From Bacteroidota bacterium (GTDB taxonomy: Bacteria; Bacteroidota; Bacteroidia; Bacteroidales; UBA12077): 64,000 bases of DNA. This document shows, in pieces, positions 42,681-54,205 of the stretch. Both the position numbers and the translations under genes were made by a program. The stretch is from positions 669,991 to 733,990 of the forward strand of contig JAHLLG010000002.1 in NCBI GenBank assembly GCA_020444275.1. Reading direction: 5' to 3'. Every line of letters begins with the position of its first letter. The first letter of the stretch is position 1. The notes under the pieces were generated by a model. It saw only the letters and a program-made list of their open reading frames with translations. It searched no databases and was not told the DNA's origin.

Positions 42681-43220
42681 TTAATTTTTAATGAGATTTA
42701 AATAATGTTTAATTTGCTCTGTCAGATAATCTACCGAATTATTCTTATCGATATCAATAACCAGGTCGTGGTAGGCATTTTCACGGCTTTTACCTACTTT
42801 AAAAGCTGCTTTCGATAATGAACCTACATACTTAGTTGTAAAATAATCCTCGAGGTTTAAATCAAATAAGATATCAAAATCCTGTTTAATAAACTGATCT
42901 ATCAGCTCGTTTTTTGGTTTGTAGTACCAGTTTAGATCTGTTTTACAATAAAAATTAATTCCTTTTCGCATTAAATAGTTTTCCGGTATTTTTTTACCCG
43001 GATAATAACCCAGAGCAATGACTTTCATATCTTTTTCTGATAAAAAAGAAAGAAAGTTCTTTACCGTGTTAAACGATTCTTCGTTGGCCGGACTAAAAAG
43101 TATACCGGCCGATTGAGCTGTTTCAAAATTATGCGTTTTTACCTTACGGTTAAGAGTTTTAAGTCGTTTCCTTAGGTTAAATCGACCTATTTTGCATCTT
43201 ATGTTTTTTAGTATACTCAC
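42681..43220 (-). CDS. DUF6913-like protein, function unknown
   Basis: A 179-residue soluble protein with a basic N-terminus (IGRFNLRKRLKTLNRKVKTH) and an alpha/beta region (IGILFSPANEE-like AGILFSPANEES, MKVIALGYYPGKKIP, DFDILFDLNLED). It resembles a Bacteroidota-specific family usually found beside dapA. No catalytic motif was recognised. It lies 29 bases after ligA and 4 bases before dapA. Confidence 0.7.
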   Translation of the reverse strand: MSILKNIRCKIGRFNLRKRLKTLNRKVKTHNFETAQSAGILFSPANEESFNTVKNFLSFLSEKDMKVIALGYYPGKKIPENYLMRKGINFYCKTDLNWYYKPKNELIDQFIKQDFDILFDLNLEDYFTTKYVGSLSKAAFKVGKSRENAYHDLVIDIDKNNSVDYLTEQIKHYLNLIKN

Positions 43221-43249
43221 CTTTTTAAATTTCTATGTTGATTCTAAAA

Positions 43250-45331
<2,082 letters not shown>

Positions 45332-45474
45332 TTAGGTTTAATTAACAAATAATTTTTAATGCAAATGCAATCTGTATATAGAATAAAATTTGAGTTATCA
45401 TTCTAAATTTAAATATTATTTGCATCAAATAGAACATTTATCTATTTTCGGGAGGTAAATTCGAACGCTGATAT

Positions 45475-46182
45475 ATGAAAGTTGCACCCTTATTTTTAAT
45501 TTTTATACTAGTTCTTTTCGGATGTACCGATGAAGATACATTCGATACGGATTATGCCGATTTCGAAGAATTGGAGTTAGCAAATGATTCATACTGGAGC
45601 GGAGCAGATGGAACAGGTCAGTTTATTGATGGAAACAAGATTTTTTATAATAACTATTATCCTGACTGGAATAGCTGGAGTGGCTTTATTTACTCAAACA
45701 AAATTTATTATTTGTATTTTGATGAAACCGCAAAACATGCAGCATTTCCAAGTGGTGGAGCGAGTGAATCGGAAAATTATGTAGTTGGTCATCAGTTTGA
45801 AAAAATGATTGTGGAGTTTATGGAACCGGAAGAACCACGAGATATTCAAATAACAAACTGTACCTATACAGCACTTGCCATAAAATATGGTTATGGTTAT
45901 GCCAAACAATTTGGCGGGAGAGATGGTAGCGATCCGGATTGGTTTAAATTAACTATTACAGGCATTGGTAGTGTTGAGCAAATAACCGGACAGATAGAAT
46001 TCTTTTTAGCAGATTTTAGATTCGAAGATGATACAAAGGATTACATTGTGAATAAATGGGAATATGTTGATTTAAAAGAATTAGGTATTGTTAAAAGGCT
46101 GGAATTTGAATTGTCTTCGTCGGATGTCGGAACACCACTCTATTTTTGTTTAGATAATTTAAAGGGTAGAATTCACTATTAA
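45475..46182 (+). CDS. DUF4465 lipoprotein
   Basis: A 235-residue lipoprotein with signal LFLIFILVLFGCTDE. The mature part fits DUF4465: SYWSGADGTGQFIDG, NNYYPDWNSWSGFIYSNK, QITNCTYTALAIKYGYGYAK, DWFKLTITGIG and a terminal SSDVGTPLYFCLDNL. Such proteins are surface lipoproteins of Bacteroidota, likely beta-sandwich binding proteins, sometimes near vitamin B12 or nutrient uptake genes. The stop overlaps the convergent kinase stop by 4 bases (46179-46182). Confidence 0.8.
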   Translation: MKVAPLFLIFILVLFGCTDEDTFDTDYADFEELELANDSYWSGADGTGQFIDGNKIFYNNYYPDWNSWSGFIYSNKIYYLYFDETAKHAAFPSGGASESENYVVGHQFEKMIVEFMEPEEPRDIQITNCTYTALAIKYGYGYAKQFGGRDGSDPDWFKLTITGIGSVEQITGQIEFFLADFRFEDDTKDYIVNKWEYVDLKELGIVKRLEFELSSSDVGTPLYFCLDNLKGRIHY

Positions 46183-48035
46183 TTTAAGTACTTATTTAGC
46201 GTGGAAATCAACACATTTCGTTTAATTGGTTTGGTTAAATAATCTACACAGCCAACATTTAATGTTGTTTTTTTATCTTCGCTCATGGCATAAGCTGTTT
46301 GGGCTATAATAGGCAATTCTGGTCTAATTTTTTTTATTTCCCTGGTTGCTTCAATACCATTTAATACAGGCATTTTTAAATCCATTAACACCAGGTTAAT
46401 TTTCTTATTCGATTTACAGATTTCAATAGCTTCTTTACCATTTTCTGCTCGAAGTATGTGAATGTTGGTTCGTCTTAATGCCATTTGAAGTACACGGTAA
46501 TTACTATCTTCATCTTCGGCAATTAGTATCGTGTTGTTTTTCCAGTCTTTAAGTGTTTCATTCAGTTCAGGTTCTTCGGATAATTGTCCCTTAAATTCTT
46601 CTACCGGAAGTGTAAAATGAAATGTAGATCCCACATTTTCCTTAGAATGTAGCCAGATTTTACCACCCAGCATTTCAACCAAATTCTTCGTTATGGTTAA
46701 TCCCAAACCTGTGCCCCGGTAAAGTTTTGTTTTATTATCTTCGACCTTACTAAAGCGCTCAAAAATATGTTGGTGTTTATCTTTTGGGATTCCAACACCA
46801 GTATCTTTAACATAAAATTCGAGATAAGATTTTTCTTGTTCTGCCTTAACCTGGTAGCCACATTCAATGCTTCCCTTTTCGGTATATTTTATGGCATTAC
46901 CTATTAAATTAATAAGTATTTGCTGAAATCGAACCGGATCGGTGTGAATGGTAAAATTATCGTTAGTAATTCCCTTCTGAAGCTTTAACCGAACTGCACC
47001 CTGGTCTCTTAAGTTATTTGTTTCAATAAACGATTGAAATACATCATTAAGTATCTGATTAATATTTGTTTCTGTCTTATTTAACTTTAATTGTCCGGCT
47101 TCTATTTTAGCTATATCAATGATATCATCAATGAGGTACACTAACGTGTTGGTATTTTTATTAATCAATTCAATGAGTTCCTGTCGTTGTTCGTCATTTA
47201 AATCATGATCGCTCAATAAATCAGCAAACCCTACAATAGCGTTCATCGGCGTTCTTATTTCGTGCGACATGTTAGCCAAAAATGCAGATTTTAACTTATC
47301 GCTTTCTTCAGCTTTTTCTTTGGCCAGTTGGAGCTCTTTGGTACGTTCTCTAACTTTCTCTTCAAGATGAGCCTGATATTGATGTAATTCGTCTTCAATT
47401 CGCTGTTTTTCAGTAATATCAGTATGTGTACCAACAACACGAATGGCAACTCCGTCTTTATTAAAAATTGCCTTTCCCCGGTCAAGTATCCAGATGTAAT
47501 GCCCGTCTTTATGTTTTAACCGAAACTTATTTTCATAATAGCTGGTTTTTTTATTGAGGTGATTCTCATACTCGTTCATAACCATTTCGTAGTCATCGGG
47601 ATGTATGCGATCTTCAAAGGCTTTAATTTCATTGGGGAATTCTTCATTTGTAAACCCCAACATACTTTTCCAGCGTTCAGAGTAATATACGGTGTTATTA
47701 ACTAAATCACGATCCCAGAGTCCATCGTTGGAACCTTGCATAGCTAAATGTAATCTCTCTTCACTTACTTTTAGCGACTGCGCAGTTTTTTTATGTTCTT
47801 CTATCTCTTTTTTAAGTTTTTTACCTGATCTCTTTTTTTGTGCTAATCGCTTAATTACAGCAATAATATAGAGAATAAAAATTATTGTAATTAGAGCAGT
47901 AGAAAGAATGATCAGTGTTGAATTGCTATTTTTCAACTGTGAAAGATTAAGCTTTGAGATTTCAAAAACCAGATTATTACTCCATGCCAGCGAAGGTATT
48001 AGTAAAAAAGATATATAAAAAAAACACTTAATCAT
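46179..48035 (-). CDS. Hybrid sensor histidine kinase (PAS, HisKA, HATPase, receiver)
   Basis: A 618-residue membrane kinase. A signal-like N-terminus and one helix (~41-62) are followed by a PAS domain (~92-210, LHLAMQGSNDGLWDRD), a coiled coil (~212-248), HisKA with H258 in FLANMSHEIRTPMNAI, an HATPase domain (~365-478, with N380 and GTGLGLTITKNLVE) and a C-terminal receiver with phospho-accepting D552 in LVLMDLKMP. There is no output DNA-binding domain and no adjacent response regulator. It lies 15 bases after a paralogous kinase, so the two probably share a transcript and may act on the same phosphorelay. Confidence 0.9.
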   Translation of the reverse strand: MIKCFFYISFLLIPSLAWSNNLVFEISKLNLSQLKNSNSTLIILSTALITIIFILYIIAVIKRLAQKKRSGKKLKKEIEEHKKTAQSLKVSEERLHLAMQGSNDGLWDRDLVNNTVYYSERWKSMLGFTNEEFPNEIKAFEDRIHPDDYEMVMNEYENHLNKKTSYYENKFRLKHKDGHYIWILDRGKAIFNKDGVAIRVVGTHTDITEKQRIEDELHQYQAHLEEKVRERTKELQLAKEKAEESDKLKSAFLANMSHEIRTPMNAIVGFADLLSDHDLNDEQRQELIELINKNTNTLVYLIDDIIDIAKIEAGQLKLNKTETNINQILNDVFQSFIETNNLRDQGAVRLKLQKGITNDNFTIHTDPVRFQQILINLIGNAIKYTEKGSIECGYQVKAEQEKSYLEFYVKDTGVGIPKDKHQHIFERFSKVEDNKTKLYRGTGLGLTITKNLVEMLGGKIWLHSKENVGSTFHFTLPVEEFKGQLSEEPELNETLKDWKNNTILIAEDEDSNYRVLQMALRRTNIHILRAENGKEAIEICKSNKKINLVLMDLKMPVLNGIEATREIKKIRPELPIIAQTAYAMSEDKKTTLNVGCVDYLTKPIKRNVLISTLNKYLN

Positions 48036-48050
48036 GGATAAAAATATTCG

Positions 48051-50513
48051 TTATACACTGTGATTAATCCATTTTTCTAATAAAGATATAAGTTTTTCTT
48101 TTTTTATAGGTTTGGCAATGTAATCGTCGCAACCGGCATTTAAGCTTTCATTTTCATCGTTCTGCATTGCATAAGCAGTTTGAATAACGATAGGTATATC
48201 TGGTTTTATCTCCTTTATTTTACGCGTAGCTTCCAAACCATTCATACCTGGCATTTTAATATCCATAAGAATCAGATCAATGTGTTCTGTACCTTTTGAT
48301 ATTTCAATCGCTTCAAAACCGTTTTCGGCTCTAAGAAGGTTAATTCCCTTATTTTTCAAAAGCATTTCCAAAAACTTATAATTACTTTCTTCATCTTCAG
48401 CAATAAGTATGGTTTTGCCTACCCAATTCTTGTGGTTGTCAACAATATATTTTTTTATGTTATTTTTTTCAGTACTTTTTGAATAATCAAGTGGGAGCGT
48501 GAAATAGAAAGTTGATCCTTTATCCAATTCCGACTCTAAGTCTATTGTTCCACCCAATCGCTCAATTAAATTTTTTGTAATGGTTAGTCCCAAACCGGTA
48601 CCTCGGTATAATTTTGTTGAATCCGACTCTATTTTGTTAAAACGTTTGAAGATCGATTCTTGTTGTTCGGCTGGTATGCCAATGCCGGTATCCTTTACAT
48701 AAAATCTAACATATTTTAAATCTTCATCTGTAGTATAACCAATAAGCACAGTTCCATTTTCTGTGTATTTTAATGCATTATCGGTTAAATTGGTTAAAAT
48801 CTGACTTAAACGGTAAGGGTCCGTTTTTAAATGAAAATCTTCCTTAAAGCCTGATTCATCCAGCTTGATTTCAATTTGTTGCTTATTAATTCTTTTCTTA
48901 ACCTCGTTAAATGTATCATGTAGGTCGTTCAAAATCGCATTAACATCAGTATCCTTAATATAAATTGTAAGCTCATTGGATTCAATTTTTGCTAAATCAA
49001 TAATATCATCAATAAGATGCAATAATGTATTACAGTTATTGTTGATATGAGATACTAACTCTTCTCTTTCGTCAAAATCTGTTTCCGGATCAACCAGTAA
49101 ATCAGAGAAACCAATAATGGCATTCATTGGTGTTCTTATTTCATGTGACATATTGGCTAAGAATGAAGATTTTAATCGATCCGACTCTTCAGCTTTTTCT
49201 TTCGCATTTTTTAAATCAATTTCGGTATTAAAACGTTCAGTAATATCGTGGCATATACCTACAATTCCCAGTGGATTTCCATCTTTATCGGTAAATGGAA
49301 CTTTTAATGTGTCGAGTAAAAATCTATTCCCCTCACGATCAGTTTCCCATGATTCCATTCTGAAGATCTGCTTTTCTTCGATGAGTTTATTGTCTGTATC
49401 ATAAAAACGTTGAGCCTGATCTGGTGGGAATATTTCAAAATCATCTTTACCAATAATATCTGTTGCTTTCATGTTGTTAAACTTGCAAAAAGCTTCGTTA
49501 CAACCGATATATACATTATTTCTGTTTTTATAAAATATAAGATCGGGAATAGCATTGATCATCGAATTGAGTAAAGCCTTTTCATGAATTAATTGCTTTT
49601 CGGCTTTTTTTCGCTCATTTAGTTCCTTTTGCAGTTCTTTAGTTTTTGAGGTAACTTGTTTACGTAATGTCCACGACCAAAAAAGTATGAGAAATAATAG
49701 TATAACAACAGGAAGTAATATTAACGTTATTATTCTATATACCTGAGTTTTAATATCGTTTTTTTCATAAATACCAAACCATTTTTCATATAATTTATCA
49801 TATTCACCGGTGCTCTTTATAATTTGCAATCCATCGTTTATTTGGGCTAGTAAATCTTCTCTATCATTTGATACGGCTATACAAATTTCCTTGGGCTGAA
49901 TTGTTTTACCGACCGATTGTAAATTGGATAAATTGTATTCTTTAATTACATATTGCCCCTGTAACTTATTTATTAAAGCACAATCGTACTCCCCAACTGA
50001 TAATAACCGCAGTGCTGTTAAGTAGTTCTTAACCGGAATGATATAGTTTGTTAAATTGTTACTGATAAGGTAATCGTGCATAATGTCACCTTTAACTACC
50101 AGCACTTGCTTGTCGCGAATATCTTCAAGTGATTTGATGTTGCTTTTGTTGCGAACAAATAAAGAATGAGTAATGTAAATGTATGGTGCGGAAAATTTAA
50201 CTTTTAAACTCCTTTCTTCCGAATAGGACATACCTAATACAGCATCTATTTTGTTATTTTCCAACTCATTACGAACGGTTGTCCATTCATCAAGCTGTAA
50301 GTTGATATTTAATCCCATAGTTTTTGATATGGCATTCATTATATCAATACTAAAACCATTGGGATTTAAATTTTTATCTAAAAAATGATAAGGTGGATAG
50401 TCGTAATTGGCTTTAAAATATACCGTATCTTGCCCTAAATAACTGGCGTGTAAAGTAAATGAACAAAAAATAAGACTAAACGAAAAAATGAAACGAAATA
50501 TTTTTTTAATCAT
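48051..50513 (-). CDS. Hybrid sensor histidine kinase with periplasmic solute-binding domain
   Basis: An 820-residue kinase starting MIKKIFRFIF at 50513, with a cleavable-looking signal. Residues ~30-245 are a type-3 solute-binding (amino-acid-binding-like) sensor (YDYPPYHFLDKNLNPNGFSI, VLGMSYSEERSLKVKFS). A membrane helix (~262-285, ITLILLPVVILLFLILFW) is followed by PAS (~310-430), HisKA (FLANMSHEIRTPMNAII), HATPase and receiver (LILMDIKMPGMNG). The sensor type suggests detection of a small solute in the periplasm. The kinase and receiver parts are very similar to those of the downstream kinase, consistent with tandem duplication and a change of the input domain. Confidence 0.9.
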   Translation of the reverse strand: MIKKIFRFIFSFSLIFCSFTLHASYLGQDTVYFKANYDYPPYHFLDKNLNPNGFSIDIMNAISKTMGLNINLQLDEWTTVRNELENNKIDAVLGMSYSEERSLKVKFSAPYIYITHSLFVRNKSNIKSLEDIRDKQVLVVKGDIMHDYLISNNLTNYIIPVKNYLTALRLLSVGEYDCALINKLQGQYVIKEYNLSNLQSVGKTIQPKEICIAVSNDREDLLAQINDGLQIIKSTGEYDKLYEKWFGIYEKNDIKTQVYRIITLILLPVVILLFLILFWSWTLRKQVTSKTKELQKELNERKKAEKQLIHEKALLNSMINAIPDLIFYKNRNNVYIGCNEAFCKFNNMKATDIIGKDDFEIFPPDQAQRFYDTDNKLIEEKQIFRMESWETDREGNRFLLDTLKVPFTDKDGNPLGIVGICHDITERFNTEIDLKNAKEKAEESDRLKSSFLANMSHEIRTPMNAIIGFSDLLVDPETDFDEREELVSHINNNCNTLLHLIDDIIDLAKIESNELTIYIKDTDVNAILNDLHDTFNEVKKRINKQQIEIKLDESGFKEDFHLKTDPYRLSQILTNLTDNALKYTENGTVLIGYTTDEDLKYVRFYVKDTGIGIPAEQQESIFKRFNKIESDSTKLYRGTGLGLTITKNLIERLGGTIDLESELDKGSTFYFTLPLDYSKSTEKNNIKKYIVDNHKNWVGKTILIAEDEESNYKFLEMLLKNKGINLLRAENGFEAIEISKGTEHIDLILMDIKMPGMNGLEATRKIKEIKPDIPIVIQTAYAMQNDENESLNAGCDDYIAKPIKKEKLISLLEKWINHSV

Positions 50514-50640
50514 ATCAGGAAAATGGCTAAGCATTTAAAGATAAAAAAACTATTGAAATATTATACGAATGTATACAGATAAAGTTAATAAGAATGGAAA
50601 GAATTAATTTAATAACTGTTTCTTTTATCTTGAATAAAAT

Positions 50641-50648
50641 TACTTTTG
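50641..50648 (+). promoter_or_regulatory. Candidate -7 box for the ABC importer operon
   Basis: TACTTTTG fits TAnnTTTG. It covers the TTG at 50646, so that codon is unlikely to be the start of the solute-binding protein; the GTG at 50673 lies downstream of the predicted transcript start. Confidence 0.45.
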
Positions 50649-50672
50649 CAAATAGTCTTAAAGTTAAATGAA

Positions 50673-51827
50673 GTGAAAATACAAAGCTATAGTTATATAT
50701 TATTTATTCTGTATTCAGTTTTTTCTTTTTCTTGTAAAACGGATCATTCAAATACAGAGTTTTCAGAAAATGTATTAATTACAGATAGTTTAGATTATGC
50801 CAGAGGATTTTCAATTCAAAAAAAGAATGATTATACCTTGGTTACGATAAAGAATCCTTGGCAAGGTGCAGAAAATATTGAATATAAGTTTGTTCTTGTT
50901 AAAGACGGCGAGAAGGTACCATCATTAAATGATAACATAAAGGTTATAAGAACTCCGGTAAAAAAAGTAATTTGCTTGTCTACTACACATATTGCATTTA
51001 TTGATGTATTGGAAGAAACCAGCAGCATTGTAGCTGTTTCGGGTAAGAATTATGTAAACAACCCGAAAATTGAAGAAAGAATTAAGAAAAACGACATATA
51101 TGATGTTGGTTATGATAACAGTTTAAATTATGAACTTATAACCAGTTTAGAACCAGACCTTGTTATTACATACGGAGTAGGAGGTCATGTTGCTGGATAC
51201 AATCAGAAATTAAACGATTTGGGAATTAATACTTTAATTATAGCGGAGTATCTTGAAAATGATCCGTTAGGTAAATTGGAATGGATTAAACTGATGGGCG
51301 AGCTATATAATAGACGCGAGGATGCTAATGAATATTTTGATCGTGTAAAGGCCGCCTATAATAAATTAAGAGGTTTAACTGAAGATGTGAAGAAAAAACC
51401 TAAAGTGCTGTTTGGATTGCCGTGGAAAGATACATGGCATGTTCCGGGAGGAAATTCATATCTGGCAAAAATGGTTGAAGATGCTGGTGGTGACTATATC
51501 TGGAAAAATAACCCATCAAGAGAAAGTTTACCGTTCGATATCGAATCTGTTTTTGCAAAAGCATCAGATGCAACGGTTTGGTTAAATACAGGTACAGCAA
51601 ATAGTAAAAATGATATTGTAAAAGTCGATGAACGTTTCAAGCAATTTAGACCATTCCAACAAAGTGCTATTTATAACAACAACCTGCGTATGAACAAATT
51701 TGGAGGGATTGACTATTGGGAAACAGGTTTAGTTGAACCGAATATAATTCTTAAAGATATGATTAAAATATTTCACCCAGATTTATTACCTGAACACAAA
51801 TTGGTTTATTATAAGATTATTGAATAG
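50673..51827 (+). CDS. ABC transporter substrate-binding lipoprotein (siderophore/cobalamin type)
   Basis: A 384-residue BtuF/FhuD-like helical-backbone binding protein. From the GTG start it reads a signal SYSYILFILYSVFSFSC with a lipobox Cys. The first lobe has CLSTTHIAFIDVLEE and LITSLEPDLVITYG, the second KPKVLFGLPWKDTWHVPGG and YLAKMVEDAGGDYIW. It is the first gene of a three-gene importer with a FecCD permease and an ATPase. The cargo (iron chelate, haem or cobalamin) cannot be told from sequence; no TonB receptor or B12 riboswitch is nearby. Confidence 0.87.
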   Translation: MKIQSYSYILFILYSVFSFSCKTDHSNTEFSENVLITDSLDYARGFSIQKKNDYTLVTIKNPWQGAENIEYKFVLVKDGEKVPSLNDNIKVIRTPVKKVICLSTTHIAFIDVLEETSSIVAVSGKNYVNNPKIEERIKKNDIYDVGYDNSLNYELITSLEPDLVITYGVGGHVAGYNQKLNDLGINTLIIAEYLENDPLGKLEWIKLMGELYNRREDANEYFDRVKAAYNKLRGLTEDVKKKPKVLFGLPWKDTWHVPGGNSYLAKMVEDAGGDYIWKNNPSRESLPFDIESVFAKASDATVWLNTGTANSKNDIVKVDERFKQFRPFQQSAIYNNNLRMNKFGGIDYWETGLVEPNIILKDMIKIFHPDLLPEHKLVYYKIIE

Positions 51828-51879
51828 ATCATATTGGAAAATCATTAAATTAGCACTTTAATTTTCAAACATAGTTGTT

Positions 51880-52917
51880 TTGTTAAACAGACGTCATCTT
51901 ATATTAATTTGGATTATCCTTTCATTACTGCTAACTGCACTGTTTGTTCTGGATATCATATTAGGTTCTGTTCAGATATCAGTTAAAGAGGTTTTTAATG
52001 TTCTTTTTACAAATAATACTGATCACCCCGAATATTCAACAATACTGTACCGTTTTCGTTTACCAAAAGCTTTAACTGCATTATTTGCAGGTTTTGCATT
52101 ATCTGTAAGTGGACTGCAAATGCAAACTGTTTTTAGAAATCCTCTGGCAGGCCCTTTCGTATTAGGAATAAGTGCCGGAGCAAGTTTAGGTGTTGCACTG
52201 TTAGTGATGGGGCTTTCGGCTTTTACTGTAGTAAGTGAAATAGGGGTTCTTGGCAATTGGTCGGTAGTAACAGCAGCCTGGCTGGGGTCAGGATTAATTC
52301 TTTTTTTAATTCTGGCGGTTTCAGCCCGGTTAAAAGATATTATGACAATTCTTATTTTAGGTATCATGTTTGGAAGTGCCACCAGTGCTTTGGTTAATAT
52401 TTTACAATATTTTAGTAACGAGTCTATGCTAAAAGCATTTATTGTTTGGACTATGGGAAGTTTGGGTGGTGTTTCTTTATCGCAGCTTAATGTGCTAATT
52501 CCGAGTGTTATTATTGGTTTAATTATATCCTTTTTACTTATAAAAGTGCTAAATGCTATGCTAGTTGGCGAGAATTATGCACGAAGTATGGGATTAAATA
52601 TTCGATTATCGCGAATATTCATATTTTTTAGTACCAGTTTACTGGCAGGTACGGTTACCGCTTTTTGCGGACCAATCGGATTTATAGGAATTGCTGTTCC
52701 ACATATAGCCAGGATTGTATTTAAAACAGCAAATCATAAGATATTGCTCCCCGGAACAATGCTAATTGGTGGAATAGTACTTTTGTTAAGTGATATTATA
52801 TCGCAACTGCCGGGATACGAAAAAACACTTCCAATTAATTCAATTACAGCTTTAGTAGGTATTCCTATTGTTATCTGGATTATTATTAGAAATCAAAAAA
52901 TGTCTACGATCTCTTAA
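51880..52917 (+). CDS. FecCD-family ABC transporter permease
   Basis: A 345-residue inner membrane permease with about ten helices. Typical segments are YRLPKALTALFAGFALSVSG-like FRLPKALTALFAGFALSVSG, QTVFRNPLAGPFVLGISAGA, and the family C-terminal FCGPIGFIGIAVPHIAR. The start is a TTG at 51880: an in-frame stop lies 18 bases upstream and no ATG or GTG precedes the first helix. It lies 52 bases after the binding protein and 1 base before the ATPase gene. Confidence 0.93.
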   Translation: MLNRRHLILIWIILSLLLTALFVLDIILGSVQISVKEVFNVLFTNNTDHPEYSTILYRFRLPKALTALFAGFALSVSGLQMQTVFRNPLAGPFVLGISAGASLGVALLVMGLSAFTVVSEIGVLGNWSVVTAAWLGSGLILFLILAVSARLKDIMTILILGIMFGSATSALVNILQYFSNESMLKAFIVWTMGSLGGVSLSQLNVLIPSVIIGLIISFLLIKVLNAMLVGENYARSMGLNIRLSRIFIFFSTSLLAGTVTAFCGPIGFIGIAVPHIARIVFKTANHKILLPGTMLIGGIVLLLSDIISQLPGYEKTLPINSITALVGIPIVIWIIIRNQKMSTIS

Positions 52918-52918
52918 C

Positions 52919-53929
52919 ATGAATAGAAAAGATAACATATTAAAGATTCATAATCTGGAAATAGGATACGAGGTAAAAAGAAATAAGAATAATGTTCTTT
53001 TTACAGATATTAATTTAACGGGTAATTCAGGTGAACTTATTGCATTAGTAGGAAAGAATGGGATAGGTAAAAGTACCTTGCTACGCAACATTGCCGGATT
53101 ACAAAGAGCTTTTCAAGGTGAGATTTTGTATTTTGATAAACCAAAAGATATTTATTCAAGAGGTGAGTTCGCCCGTTTAATAAGTTTTGTTTCAACGGAG
53201 ATTTTAAATGTATCGAATTTACGTGTTTTTGATTTGGTTTCATTAGGACGATTCCCACATACCAATTGGTTAGGTAAGCTTAAAGAAAAGGATATTAGCA
53301 GGTCGTTGCAAGCTTTGGATATGGTGGGTATGCAGGATTTCAAAAACAAGAATGTAAATGAAATAAGCGATGGTGAGCGTCAAAGGGTAATGATTGCCAG
53401 AACATTAGCTCAAAATACCAAAATGATTGTGTTGGATGAACCTACTGCCTTCCTTGATTTACCCAATAAGTATGAAATTGTTCATCTACTAAACTCATTG
53501 TCGAAAAATGAGCACAAAACCATCATTTTTTCAACGCACGATTTAAATATTGCCATACAGGAGGCCGATAAAATTTGGCTGATGCTTGATGATAAAATAG
53601 TTGAAGGAGCTCCCGAGGATCTAATTCTGAACGATACATTTAATCATATTTTTGAAAACTCCAGCCTCAATTTTGATAAGATAAAGGGTGATTTTAGAAT
53701 GAAAAGGAAGCATACGGAGAAAATTGGCTTGATAGGCGAAGGAAGTTATTACACCTGGACTAAAAAGGCACTGGAACGCTTAAATTTTTCAGTAGAAAAA
53801 GGAAATGAATCGATACGTCACATTAAAGTATATACTGAACAAGAGCAGGTTGTGTGGGAGTTAATTCCAAAAGAACATCAGCATTTGTTCAATAATATTT
53901 ACGATTTGTCGTTATATTTGAAATCATAA
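52919..53929 (+). CDS. ABC transporter ATPase of the siderophore/cobalamin importer
   Basis: A 336-residue ATPase starting MNRKDNILKI one base after the permease stop. Walker A is GKNGIGKST, the signature is EISDGERQRVMIAR, and Walker B is MIVLDEPTAF with H-loop STHDLN. The ABC domain ends near residue 245. The remaining ~90 residues (from about GDFRMKRKHTEKIGLIGEGSYY onward, closing WELIPKEHQHLFNNIYDLSL) form a separate small domain absent from most FecE/BtuD proteins; its role is unknown and may be regulatory. Confidence 0.92.
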   Translation: MNRKDNILKIHNLEIGYEVKRNKNNVLFTDINLTGNSGELIALVGKNGIGKSTLLRNIAGLQRAFQGEILYFDKPKDIYSRGEFARLISFVSTEILNVSNLRVFDLVSLGRFPHTNWLGKLKEKDISRSLQALDMVGMQDFKNKNVNEISDGERQRVMIARTLAQNTKMIVLDEPTAFLDLPNKYEIVHLLNSLSKNEHKTIIFSTHDLNIAIQEADKIWLMLDDKIVEGAPEDLILNDTFNHIFENSSLNFDKIKGDFRMKRKHTEKIGLIGEGSYYTWTKKALERLNFSVEKGNESIRHIKVYTEQEQVVWELIPKEHQHLFNNIYDLSLYLKS

Positions 53930-53967
53930 GATTTTAGCTTGAATAAATTCACTAATACACATTAGTC

Positions 53968-54180
53968 ATGAAAGGTTTAAAGAAATTAACATCGTACATT
54001 TTAATCACCTTTGTTTTGATTATTACCATTATATCACTCTTAGGTATTTGGGAAATCATTTCATTAGAAGATGTAATGCGAAAAATATTTACTTCATTGT
54101 TTATAATTTTCGTAGCATCGGTAATTGTATTATTTATTTTTTCGGTACTAATAAAAGACTCGCACGAAAACAAAGAATAA
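53968..54180 (+). CDS. Small two-helix membrane protein
   Basis: A 70-residue protein with two hydrophobic segments (YILITFVLIITIISLLGIWE and KIFTSLFIIFVASVIVLFIF) and a charged C-terminus. It lies 38 bases after the importer ATPase and just before a terminator, so it probably belongs to that transcript. Function is unknown. Confidence 0.65.
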   Translation: MKGLKKLTSYILITFVLIITIISLLGIWEIISLEDVMRKIFTSLFIIFVASVIVLFIFSVLIKDSHENKE

Positions 54181-54183
54181 AAA

Positions 54184-54205
54184 AAGAGCGCTTTATCGCG
54201 CTCTT
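54184..54205. terminator. Bidirectional terminator
   Basis: AAGAGCGC (54184-54191) and GCGCTCTT (54198-54205) form a perfect 8-bp stem with a 6-base loop, between the small membrane protein and the convergent thioredoxin-family gene, whose stop it overlaps. Confidence 0.8.

Noticed and set aside
50534-50672. Possible cobalamin riboswitch before the ABC importer
   Set aside because: The predicted transcript start leaves only about 20 bases of leader, too short for a riboswitch, and no B12-box was seen.
53952-54173. Minus-strand open frame opposite the small membrane protein
   Set aside because: The plus-strand frame has clear membrane helices, lies in line with the importer operon and is followed by a terminator; the opposite frame is a shadow.
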